A DNA stretch of 64,000 bases, taken from positions 252,773 through 316,772 of the forward strand of contig MNCI01009196.1 of NCBI GenBank assembly GCA_015680685.1, in the 5' to 3' direction. The position numbers were made by a program, and so were the translations under genes. Below the pieces are notes generated by a model that had not been told where the DNA came from, did not search any database, and saw only the letters and a list, made by a program, of their open reading frames with translations. This document shows, one piece after another, positions 1 to 8,289 of the stretch. The DNA is from Gnetum montanum (Eukaryota; Streptophyta; Gnetopsida; Gnetales; Gnetaceae). How positions within the stretch are numbered: position 1 is the stretch's first letter; every line of letters begins with the position of its first letter.

Positions 1-56
1 TCGTTGCCCGGTAAGGCATTAAACTGTCGTTCGTTGCCTGGTAAGGCATTAAACTG
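1..56 (+). repeat. Two-copy 30-bp tandem repeat upstream of pol
   Basis: Two copies of a unit containing cgttgcctggtaaggcatt followed by aaactg sit at 1-26 and 27-56, the first cut by the window edge. They differ at one cytosine/thymine position. They lie before the pol frame, so they may be the end of a longer array between gag/PR and RT; this cannot be told from here. Confidence 0.6.
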
Positions 57-154
57 CTGTTCGTCCATCACGTTAGTTCATTTTCATATCTGCATGCTAA
101 AGATTACTGAAAAACCTAAAACGACCTCCGCTATCTTACCAGGCTCTCCATTTA

Positions 155-3100
155 TTGACAGGAATTTTCCTAATGGATTGCAAATGCTTGACCGAGCCGT
201 TGGTCGTTGATGGACGATATGGCGCAATTGAAAGGAGTATCGATGCGAATCTCGTTTATACGAGCTCATCAGCGAATGACTTTACGATAGCTTCAACACA
301 GCAAACGGTTGACGAATATGAGGGAATGACAAAGTCCCTCGACATTGAAGCTGAAAACATTACCGAGGACCCTCTAACCGAAACACCTATCACCATGCCC
401 AATGGGGAAACTAAAATCCTAAAATTAAGTACACTACTAGAACCATGTCTGGCTAGAGACATCGAAAACGTAATTAAGGACAATATGAATGCATTTGCGT
501 GGTCCTATACAGACATGCCCGGATTAGACCCCCGTATCATCCAGCACAACATCATCCTTGACCCGAAACTAAGGCCAGTAAAACAGAAGGCACGAAAGGT
601 CAAACCCGAAGTGGCGTTAGCAGTTCGTAGCGAGATTACCAAGCTCTATCAAGCTGGTTTCATTAGGGCTGTTGACTATGCCGAATGGGTATCGAACATG
701 GTTATAGTCCCAAAGAAGAACGGAAGCATTCGTCTTTGCATTGACTTCCGGGACCTTAACGTAGCAACCATAAAGGATGACTTCCCCTTACCTAGCATTG
801 ATCAACTAGTTGACTCAACTGCTGGGCATGCCCTATTATCCTTTATGGATGGCTTCTCAGGATATAACCAGATACGTATCAATCCAGAACACCAGCTCCG
901 AACTACTTTCATGACACCTTGGGGAACCTTTTGTTATACAATGATGCCTTTTGGTCTCAAGAATGCTGGGGCCACGTATCAAAGAGCAATGACGTATATT
1001 TTCAGTGATTATATCTTACACTCACTCAATGATTACGTGGACGACATAGTGGTCAAATCAAAATCGCCAGAACAACACGTGCAAGATCTTGACTTAGTAT
1101 TAAAACGTTGTCTAAAATACGAACTAAGGCTTAACCCAAAGAAATGCGTTTTCGGCGTCAAAACGGGCAAAATGCTTGGATTTGTAGCCTCAGAGGCAGG
1201 GATACGGGTAGACCCCGATAAGGTTAAGGCCATTATGAACCTAAAACCACCTAGCAATCTAACCGAACTCCGAGGGCTACAAGGGCGGTTGCAGTTCATT
1301 AGGAGGTTCATAGAAAATTTGACGGGAAAACTTACGCCCATGAACCACCTACTACGCAAAAACACCCGCTTTGAATGGACACCGCAGTGCCAAGAAGCAT
1401 TTGACAACGTTAAAACAGCACTTGCTCGGCTACCCACCGTATTCCCACCCAAAAACGATAGGTCGTTTTACATCTACCTGGCAACATCAGAATCATCAAT
1501 CGCATCCATGCTGTGCCAAAAACGAGATGACGGAATTGAGGTCCCCGTATACTACTTGAGTCATGCAATGGTTGCCCACGAAAAAAGATATAACGATGTA
1601 GAAAAGTCATGGTTAGCTTTAGTTTTCTTTTTAAAGAAATGGAGACATTATCTTTTCCAAAATCAAGTTAACATAATTTGCAAAGATAATGTGCTCAGAG
1701 CTATAACTGGAAACATCTATGAGTCAAGCAGGATAGCCCGTTGGAAGGCGATCATAGCTAAGTTTGACTTGCACTATGTGGCACAATCGTCAGTAAAAGG
1801 CCAAGCCATAGCGAATCAAATGACCACATCGCCAATGTATGATCCAGGTACAATAGAACCCGAATTCCCAGACGAGAATGTAAATACAATAGACACGGTG
1901 CCAGATGACTACCAGGCAGTTCTAAACTTTGACGGAGCATCCACCTCCCGAGGAGGAAGTGCTGCCGCTGTAATCACATACCCCTCTGGGAAAATTAAGC
2001 CTTTCGCCTATCGCTTCGATTTCCATTGTACTAACAACATAGCAGAGTATGAAGGTCTCCTCAGAGGTCTCGCGGCCGCCTTAGCTTCGGACATTACACG
2101 GCTCGTAGTCAGAGGGGATTCACAACTAGTCGTAAACCAAGTCACAGATGTCTATACGTGTAAAGCACAACACTTACAACCATACTGTGATTTGGCTAAG
2201 CACCTACTTAAACAATTCGAAAAGGTTGACGTCCAACATATCCCTAGGAACGACAATACCATTGCAGACGCCTTAGCAACCTTAGCTTTAAACATATCCT
2301 CTGACATGTTTCATGCACTACCGAGCTCCGTGACCAGCTGTGTCGAGCCCATAACCAACACTCTTGATGTATTTCCAATTGCATCTGTCAGTACAACACA
2401 CGCTAATGAATGGTACGATGACGTAAAAGAATACCTTCTACGCGGTGAAACACCACAACATTTAACCAACGCACAAAAAGATGCAGTACGCAAGCATTCT
2501 AACCAATACACATTAATAGGGGATACATTGTGCCGCCGATCCTACGAAGGCATACTGCTAACATGCGTCAACAGCACCGAGGCCCAAACAATTGTTGAAC
2601 AGGTGCACGACGGAATATGCGGGGGACACATCACACCAAAGGCAATGGCAACCAAAATAAGACGCCTAGGCTACTATTGGCCGCACATGGAATACGACTG
2701 TCAGTCCAAGGTCAAAACATGTAGTGTATGCCAAAAACACGGTAATCTCATCCACATTCCACCAAACGAGTTGCACACAACACAAATCACATGGCCCTTC
2801 CAGAAGTGGGGACTGGACCTCATCGGCCCGATAACACCTACATCTTCTGCCGGGCATAGCTTTATTATAACAGCGACTGAATACTTTACGAAATGGGTAG
2901 AGGCGGAGCCCCTTCGTAAAACTACTAAACAGGTATGCAACTTCATCCTCGAAAACATTGTAACCCGTTTTGGCATTCCCATGGCAATCATCACCGACAA
3001 CAGGCCACAATTTAGTAGCGCCGAGACCAAAATGTTTTGCGATAGTCTAGGGATCAAGCATTCATTTTCATCCCCTTACTACCCTCAGAGCAATGGGCAG

Positions 3101-3646
3101 GCAGAATCAACAAATAAGACAATCATTACAGTACTCAAAAAGATGCTTGTCCAGAGCAAACGAAGATGGCACAAACAACTGGTGTATGCGTTATGGGCAT
3201 ACCGTACCACGCACCGGACCTCGACAGGTAAAACTCCATATAGTCTTGTTTACGGTTCAGAAGCTGTTTTACCGTTAGAATTGCAGGTACCATCTTTAAG
3301 GATCACGCTCTCCGGACTCCTCGACGACGAGCAAAACAATGATTTACACATCATTGACCTAGACTCGGTGGAGGAGGAACGTGTGCGTACACTCGATCAG
3401 ATCGAATGGTATCAGAAACAACAACGGCAACGACATCGACATGACATTCATAAGCGCCCCATCAAAGAAGGAGACCTCGTACTTAAAGCCGTTTGGGAAC
3501 ACCCAGATAAATTCTCAGTCAACTGGGAAGGGCCTTACCTGGTTATCAAAGCATTTGACAACGGAGCATTCAAACTAGCCAACATGGATGGAAAAGAGTT
3601 TGCAAATCCAACCAATCATCTGTTCCTCAAACCGTTCTATACATGA
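155..3646 (+). CDS. Tat-lineage pol: RT, degenerate RNase H, RNase H1, integrase
   Basis: The frame is 1163 codons without a stop. Position 155 is a TTG; the first ATG is at 173, and the frame is open back to 101, so the true polyprotein probably starts upstream and the initiation point is undecided. Reverse transcriptase: F-M-D-G at residues 230-233 (catalytic Asp 232) and YVDD at 294-297. The RT-linked RNase H (about 440-560) is degenerate, as usual in Tat. The second RNase H has its catalytic set D593, E631, D655, D705. The integrase zinc finger is H818, H825, C856, C859, and its catalytic triad is D888, D948, E984 (spacing 59 and 35). One oddity is DNRPQF at 947-952, where the family has glycine in place of arginine. 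The C-terminal GPY-like segment (about 1130, NWEGPY) is present. The product would copy the RNA and integrate the cDNA in virus-like particles and the nucleus. Confidence 0.92.
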   Translation: MTGIFLMDCKCLTEPLVVDGRYGAIERSIDANLVYTSSSANDFTIASTQQTVDEYEGMTKSLDIEAENITEDPLTETPITMPNGETKILKLSTLLEPCLARDIENVIKDNMNAFAWSYTDMPGLDPRIIQHNIILDPKLRPVKQKARKVKPEVALAVRSEITKLYQAGFIRAVDYAEWVSNMVIVPKKNGSIRLCIDFRDLNVATIKDDFPLPSIDQLVDSTAGHALLSFMDGFSGYNQIRINPEHQLRTTFMTPWGTFCYTMMPFGLKNAGATYQRAMTYIFSDYILHSLNDYVDDIVVKSKSPEQHVQDLDLVLKRCLKYELRLNPKKCVFGVKTGKMLGFVASEAGIRVDPDKVKAIMNLKPPSNLTELRGLQGRLQFIRRFIENLTGKLTPMNHLLRKNTRFEWTPQCQEAFDNVKTALARLPTVFPPKNDRSFYIYLATSESSIASMLCQKRDDGIEVPVYYLSHAMVAHEKRYNDVEKSWLALVFFLKKWRHYLFQNQVNIICKDNVLRAITGNIYESSRIARWKAIIAKFDLHYVAQSSVKGQAIANQMTTSPMYDPGTIEPEFPDENVNTIDTVPDDYQAVLNFDGASTSRGGSAAAVITYPSGKIKPFAYRFDFHCTNNIAEYEGLLRGLAAALASDITRLVVRGDSQLVVNQVTDVYTCKAQHLQPYCDLAKHLLKQFEKVDVQHIPRNDNTIADALATLALNISSDMFHALPSSVTSCVEPITNTLDVFPIASVSTTHANEWYDDVKEYLLRGETPQHLTNAQKDAVRKHSNQYTLIGDTLCRRSYEGILLTCVNSTEAQTIVEQVHDGICGGHITPKAMATKIRRLGYYWPHMEYDCQSKVKTCSVCQKHGNLIHIPPNELHTTQITWPFQKWGLDLIGPITPTSSAGHSFIITATEYFTKWVEAEPLRKTTKQVCNFILENIVTRFGIPMAIITDNRPQFSSAETKMFCDSLGIKHSFSSPYYPQSNGQAESTNKTIITVLKKMLVQSKRRWHKQLVYALWAYRTTHRTSTGKTPYSLVYGSEAVLPLELQVPSLRITLSGLLDDEQNNDLHIIDLDSVEEERVRTLDQIEWYQKQQRQRHRHDIHKRPIKEGDLVLKAVWEHPDKFSVNWEGPYLVIKAFDNGAFKLANMDGKEFANPTNHLFLKPFYT

Positions 3647-3667
3647 ATTCGAACTCAAGTACGCACC

Positions 3668-4212
3668 AGTCTTGGAATCATGACTATAAACTGATACCAC
3701 AGACCAGTCCTGGAATCATGACTATAAATTGATACCACAGAACAATCCTAGAATCATGACTATAAACTGATAACACAGAACAGTCCTGGAATCACGACTA
3801 TAAACTGATACCACAGAACAGTCATGGAATCACGACTATAAACTGATACCACAGAACGGTCCTGGAATCATGACTATAAACTGATACCACAGGACAGTCC
3901 TGGAGTCACGACTATAAACTGATACCACAGAACGGTCCTGGAATCATGACTATAAACTGATACCACAGAGCAGTCCTGGAATCATGACTATAAACTGATA
4001 CCACAGGACAGTCCTGGAGTCACGACTATAAACTGATACCACAGAACGGTCCTGGAATCATGACTATAAACTGATACCACAGAACAGTCCTGGAATCACG
4101 ACTATAAACTGATACCACAGAACAGTCCTGGAGTTACGACTATAAACTGATACCACAGAACAGTTCTGGAATCATGACTATAAACTGATACCACAGAATA
4201 GTCCTGAGTTAC
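3668..4212 (+). repeat. 38-bp tandem array in the Tat1 3' UTR (14 copies)
   Basis: The anchor gactataaa recurs at 3682, 3720, 3758 and so on every 38 bp exactly, to 4176, which is 14 copies with no indel. Units differ by a few substitutions, mostly C/T and G/A. A 3-mer higher-order step is visible: the variant aggacagtcctggagtcacg at 3891 recurs at 4005, 114 bp later. The array starts about 20 bp after the pol stop codon. Tat/Ogre-type elements are known to carry such hypervariable arrays between pol and the 3' LTR, and these can seed satellite DNA. Confidence 0.95.
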
Positions 4213-4402
4213 GACTTAAAACTGACATCATCATTGTCCTGGTATATGATAATAAACGGATACCCTGCAATGTCCGCAAATGACGATAAACTAGCACCCC
4301 TCTGGCATGACAGTAAAATGGCACCGTCAGACTCCTCAGAGTCCGCTAAGACTATAAACTAGCTCGCCTCTGTATAGTCCGCTAAGACTATAAACTGGCG
4401 CA
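4213..4402 (+). repeat. Decayed continuation of the 38-bp array
   Basis: The anchor continues as gacttaaaac, gataataaac, gacgataaac, gacagtaaaa, gactataaac (twice) with spacing that varies from 38 and with diverged intervening bases. These are older, degraded units flanking the homogeneous block, as expected when amplification is ongoing only in the centre of an array. Confidence 0.7.
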
Positions 4403-5256
4403 TTCATCTGCGACTCCCCATCTCATAGCCACCTTCGTTCATCAGAATCATTACATTCTTCATCAGCCTTGTCGACATTCACATTCAATGCTCAGGGTCG
4501 CCCCAATACTTTTGTCCGCCTACAGCTGCCTAAATCTAAGCTCATTAATTCACTCATGGTTTTCTTATCTCTTTGGAGTTGTGTTTGCAGGATGACGCTC
4601 AGGAGTTCTCGTACGAGGTTGCGTTTCATCATAAGTAGCAAGATAAGGCAATGTTCATTTGTTCACCTGGCAAGACTAAATCGAACCGTTAACCCGCACA
4701 TTCCCGTTCCCCGAAAACCCACTATCTGTCTACCAGACCATTGCACACTGCGAAACGTTACAGCAGTCGCAACACACAAAACACAAGATTCATGCATGAG
4801 CACAAGGACAAAAAAAAACATTCTATCGCATGGTTTTGGCTCTTCGCTAACAGTTTCCCCAAAGAAGGGAGCCGTTCCTCCAAAGAATGCAAAACATCAC
4901 CCCGTGGCTTTGGTCGTGACAACTGGTTCTCCTGAAAAAATACCAAGAACACCGTTCCGCCAAAGGACGCACATGACATGCTTGCATTCCGAGTCTGCCA
5001 AAAAAATGGCTATCGACAAGGACCGGCATGCCACACACCTAAGCACCCTTTTTCCAGCATGATCCCTCGGGCAGTCACCGATCCCCACGATCCCTTTCCC
5101 CCTGCTAGTTACCAATCTCGCCCTTTCAATACCATCCACCACCGAGCGCGGTACAATGATGTCTGGTCAGGTGACAAAGGATAGAGCTTTTGTCAAGTTG
5201 CTTGTGGTGTTTTGCGCTTCTTTGTCGACGCTTCTCGGGTCGATTCCTCCAAGAGT
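4403..5256 (+). other. Tat1 3' untranslated region, no gene seen
   Basis: No recognisable coding or RNA feature. It holds several short overlapping open frames on both strands with no domain resemblance, and it is GC-richer than the neighbouring elements. It ends at the polypurine tract. Confidence 0.6.
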
Positions 5257-5260
5257 CAAC

Positions 5261-5271
5261 AAAGAGGGGCC
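5261..5271 (+). other. Polypurine tract of Tat1
   Basis: aaagaggggcc lies 2 nt before the LTR start tgaaacaccacaaaa. The same core and the same LTR start occur on the minus strand at element C (25141-25154 and 25137), an independent element, which supports both as real. It would prime plus-strand DNA synthesis. Confidence 0.85.
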
Positions 5272-5386
5272 AATGAAACACCACAAAAATCTGTGAGTTT
5301 AGCATCTGTCCGACAAGAAGCAGATCCCCATGACTCACAGGCCAATCTTGGAAATCGAAACATTTGGTTAAGTGTCGTGCCAGTGT

Positions 5387-5690
5387 TCACGCCCAGCGTC
5401 TACGCCCAGTGTTCATGCCCAGCGTCTACGCCCAGCTCTCCAGCGTTCACGCCCCAGTACGGCAGAGGCACACGCTCGACGACAGGATTTCCAATGGCAA
5501 CATGAAGATTACACCGAAGAGCAAGGATTGAAGCAAGTGGACATCCTTCAGCGTATACGCCCAACATTCATCAGTGTATACGCCAGTATCTATCCGTCTA
5601 CACCCAGCGTATACGCCGGCCTGTTGTATAATGTATACGCCCGGCGTATATCATGTTTCTAAATTGTAATGCCCGGTCTATACGCCACGT
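5387..5690 (+). repeat. Degenerate TACGCCC-motif clusters in the Tat1 U3
   Basis: The motif g(t/c)(a/t)tacgcccagc and its variants ttcacgcccagc and tatacgccggc recur about a dozen times around the upstream part of the LTR, first as a compact cluster (5387-5460), then dispersed (5550-5685). They lie upstream of the TATA box at 5726, where enhancer repeats usually lie. Confidence 0.7.
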
Positions 5691-5725
5691 GTCTCCCCGT
5701 CCGCTTTTCCCGATAACCCTACCCC

Positions 5726-5733
5726 TATAAATA
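5726..5733 (+). promoter_or_regulatory. TATA box of the Tat1 LTR
   Basis: tataaata in the context acccctataaatagcccag, in the middle of the LTR. Transcription would be expected to start about 30 bp downstream, near 5760. Confidence 0.75.
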
Positions 5734-5981
5734 GCCCAGTTTTCCACATTTACCGGGTCCGCGAAAATTTACCAGAGCCGACCCAGAGCAATTACGCTGC
5801 TGAAACCCTCTTACGCTTACGCTTACGCTGGAAGCCCTACATGCTGCACGCTGAGCACAGTCCGCGCTTCGCCTACCGTGTCAGCTGCCTGCATCCCTCC
5901 GTCCACCGGGGCTTTACGTCTGCCTTGTGTCCCTACACAACTGCGTTAGACCGGTGCACAACATTTTAACTCTATAATCTA

Positions 5982-6175
5982 TTGTTCACGCTTGTTGCAA
6001 GTCTTTTTACAGTTTTATGTTAATTTGGCCCGCACCTCGTTTACGGCCGTTTGCGTTCACGCTCCACGCTCTATTTGCTTTCGTGGATGCCCACTGTTTA
6101 CGCTTGGTTCAAGTTTTACATTTTTACGTCAATTTGGCCCACGCTCCACTTATGCCTGCTTGCATTTACTCTCCG
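5982..6175 (+). repeat. About 111-bp duplication in the R/U5 part of the Tat1 LTR
   Basis: The block ttgttcacgcttgttgcaag ... aatttggcccgc ... gcgttcacgctcc (from 5982) is repeated from 6093 as ctgtttacgcttggttcaag ... aatttggcccac ... atttactctcc, with about 75-80% identity by eye. Both copies belong to a stretch full of tttacgc/ttcacgc words that runs to about 6380. Confidence 0.65.
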
Positions 6176-6566
6176 GCAGCGTCCGTGTACGCCCACTGTT
6201 TACGCTGTTTACATTTGTTTACGCCCTTTGTATTCGGTTACGCTGTTCACGCCTATATACGCTTACGCCGGGTCTAGTTCTGTTCACGCTGTTCACGCCC
6301 AACGTTGTTTACGCCCCTCTACGATTATGCCGTTTGCGCCTGTTTCACCCTTTACGCCCTGGTCTACATATAACCCAGCGTATAACACCTCGGTGGCGCT
6401 CGGGGAAGTCCTTGTTTGATCCGCGTGCGGACCATTCAAGGCACTCTGCCTTCGTCCACTCCAGCTCGCCCTCAAGCGGAGGCAGGGTCAACTGTGCTTG
6501 CCCGCTGATCTTTCGGTGCCCGCAACGTTCCAGCCTCGCACCGACGATTTCGGTCGGCACAGTATG

Positions 6567-7480
6567 TATAGTGATGTGGTTAAATTTGTAAAAGAATGAT
6601 ATACTTGTCAAAAGTTCAAAGGAGGAAAAGGTGTAGATGGTCATTATCTACCTTTGCCAATCCCAAATGCTCATTGGGAAAGTGTTTCTTTGGACTTTGT
6701 TTGTGGCATTCCTAAGATAAAATTTGGTCATGATTTTATACTTTTTGTAGTAGATAAATTTACTAAGATGGCTCATTTTATTCCATGTAAAAAAAGTAGT
6801 TATGCTTCCCATGTTGCACATTTATTCTTTCAATATGTTGTTAGGCTACATGGTATTCCTTTAAACATTGTGAGTGATAGGGATGTCAAGTTTACCAGTC
6901 ATTTTTAGAGATTACTTTGGAAATTATGTGGAACTGAGTTGTCTTTTTCCATAGCCTATCACCCCCAAAATAATGGGCAAACTAAACTTATGAAGCTAAA
7001 GAACTTGAGGAGTTTATGTGAGGAGCAACCTCAAAGGTAGGAAAACATGTTGGCCCATGCTAAATTTTTATATGATAATGCTTTCCATCCTAGAATTAGT
7101 AAGAGTCTCTTTATGGAAAATTATGGGTTTTCACCAAGAATGGTTGATGAGTCAAGGAAATTTGAAGATTATGCCTCTTTGAGTTCAAACTTTGTTGAAA
7201 AAATGAGAGAATTGCATCAACCAGTTAAATCTCACTTGGAGAAATGGATAAAGATTTTTTCTTCCATGGCCAATGAGGGCAAGAGGATAATTAATTTCTA
7301 GATTGATGATTATGTTTAGATTTACTTGAGTAAAGAAAGGCAAAAGAATGCGCACTTCTACAAGTTCAAGTCAAAGAGAATTGGTCCATTTTAGATTAGT
7401 GTCAAAATCAATCCAAATGCTTATGAGATTGACTTACTAATTTTTCTATTTTTGGTATTTTTAATGTTTTAGATTTAAGC
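6567..7480 (+). pseudogene. Chromovirus-like integrase, decayed
   Basis: The first frame gives D-V-V-K-F-V-K-E, a stop where a zinc-finger Cys is expected, then Y-T-C-Q-K. The core follows: LDFV (catalytic Asp codon at 6693), SDRD (second Asp at 6876, 60 residues later), then NNGQT-K, where the catalytic Glu codon at 6984 reads Lys (35 residues on). In-frame stops are at 6906, after QPQR (7038), at 7299 and beyond. The C-terminal part (WIYLSKERQ-like, then RIGPF and KINPNAYEIDL) is the conserved chain preceding a chromodomain; no chromodomain was recognised after it. Non-functional. Confidence 0.8.
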
Positions 7481-8285
7481 TCATACCATGGGAATATGAT
7501 TGCATCAGACTTAAGTGATAGTCTTAAGATCCTTAAGGATTCCCTTGAAGACTCAAACTCAGCCAAGCCACCAAGGAAAGCAATTGTGCTGGAAGAGAGG
7601 CTAGGCGCATAAGAGGCAAAAAAGTGCATGAGTACTTGATGCACTAGAATGATGAAGGGTCTGAAAATGCCATTTGGATCCATGAGAACAATTTGGCTTT
7701 GTGGAGGCTTAATGCTATCCGAAGTGTATAGCCAACTTGAGGGAAATTTTAAATTCTTAAGGATGGAAGAGATGATGAGAACATCACCTAGCCCATGTCT
7801 AAACCTAAATATGTTTATGGATAGATATTTGTGTGTGTTTTTGTTTCTCTTTCAATGTTGTTTTGTTGATGATGATTTTAGGGTATTTTGGCATGTTTGA
7901 GAGTCTTTTGGGATTACTTTGATGACTTTATGGTGTTCCAAGGCTATAGGGACTTGTTTGGAGATGTTAGGAGGTTTCATGCCTCAAAAAAAACATCTTT
8001 AACCTTGACCCCAGTAGGAAAGATGTCTTCACTAATAGTAACATGTCTTTACTACATATTAGATGTCTTTTTCACCTCAAAGGAATCTTCTTTGATAACT
8101 TCTACACTTGGGAGACACATCTTCTATTTCTCAAAGACATATTCTCTAATAACTTCTACACTTGGGAGAGACATCTTCTATTTCTCAAAGATGTCTTTCA
8201 TGAATTCTAATGAACATTCAATTGAATGATAAATTAGAGGATAGATGAAGAGAAAAGGGGGAAAAGGTATAAATAACTTCAATTG
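7481..8285 (+). other. Tail of the chromovirus-like remnant
   Basis: No convincing gene. Frames at 7649-7900 and 7888-8229 have no recognisable domain. It may be the end of pol plus a 3' LTR remnant: there is a TATA-like tataaata at about 8267. LTR boundaries could not be set because no second copy is in the window. Confidence 0.4.
8093..8202 (+). repeat. 54-bp tandem duplication
   Basis: ataacttctacacttgggag followed by a(c/g)acatcttctatttctc and aaaga starts at 8095 and again at 8149, a period of 54 bp with only a few differences. Confidence 0.85.
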
Positions 8286-8289
8286 GATG

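Larger units (their letters stand above)
1..6561 (+). mobile_element. Tat1: 3' part of a Tat-lineage Ty3/gypsy retrotransposon
   Basis: The window opens inside this element. Visible in order are a pol frame, a 38-bp tandem array, a non-coding 3' region, a polypurine tract and a 3' LTR ending in CA at 6561. The second, non-degenerate RNase H domain between RT and integrase is diagnostic of the Tat lineage (Ogre/Retand type) as opposed to Athila or chromoviruses. The 5' LTR, gag and protease lie outside the window. With an unbroken 3.5-kb frame it is clearly the youngest element here; the others are all riddled with stops. It is inserted in the integrase reading frame of a chromovirus-like fragment that resumes at 6562. 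Confidence 0.9.
5274..6561 (+). repeat. 3' LTR of Tat1
   Basis: Starts TGAAACACCA directly after the PPT and ends TCGGCACA, giving TG...CA ends and 1288 bp. A TATA box is at 5726. Base composition changes abruptly at 6561/6562, from GC-rich LTR to AT-rich chromovirus integrase sequence, and the frame of the target resumes at once. A 5-bp target duplication cannot be checked because the left end is outside the window; gtatg (6562-6566) is the expected right copy. Confidence 0.88.
6562..8285 (+). mobile_element. Chromovirus-like Ty3/gypsy remnant (target of Tat1)
   Basis: AT-rich sequence that begins in the zinc-finger part of an integrase and runs through its C-terminal part to what may be LTR remnants. 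Its 5' portion should lie to the left of Tat1, outside the window. The right end is where Athila-like element F begins, near 8286. Decay is heavy. Confidence 0.75.

Noticed and set aside
3668-4212. Regular 38-bp repeats as a CRISPR array
   Set aside because: Units are directly adjacent with no spacers, and they sit in a plant retrotransposon.
4469-5062. 197-codon open frame after the 38-bp array
   Set aside because: No recognisable domain, basic low-complexity composition, located in the 3' UTR before the PPT, and overlapped by equally long frames on the other strand.
5992-6591. Overlapping open frames of 86-199 codons
   Set aside because: They lie in the R/U5 part of the Tat1 LTR and cross the LTR end into the neighbouring element; frames come from the repeated tttacgc words.
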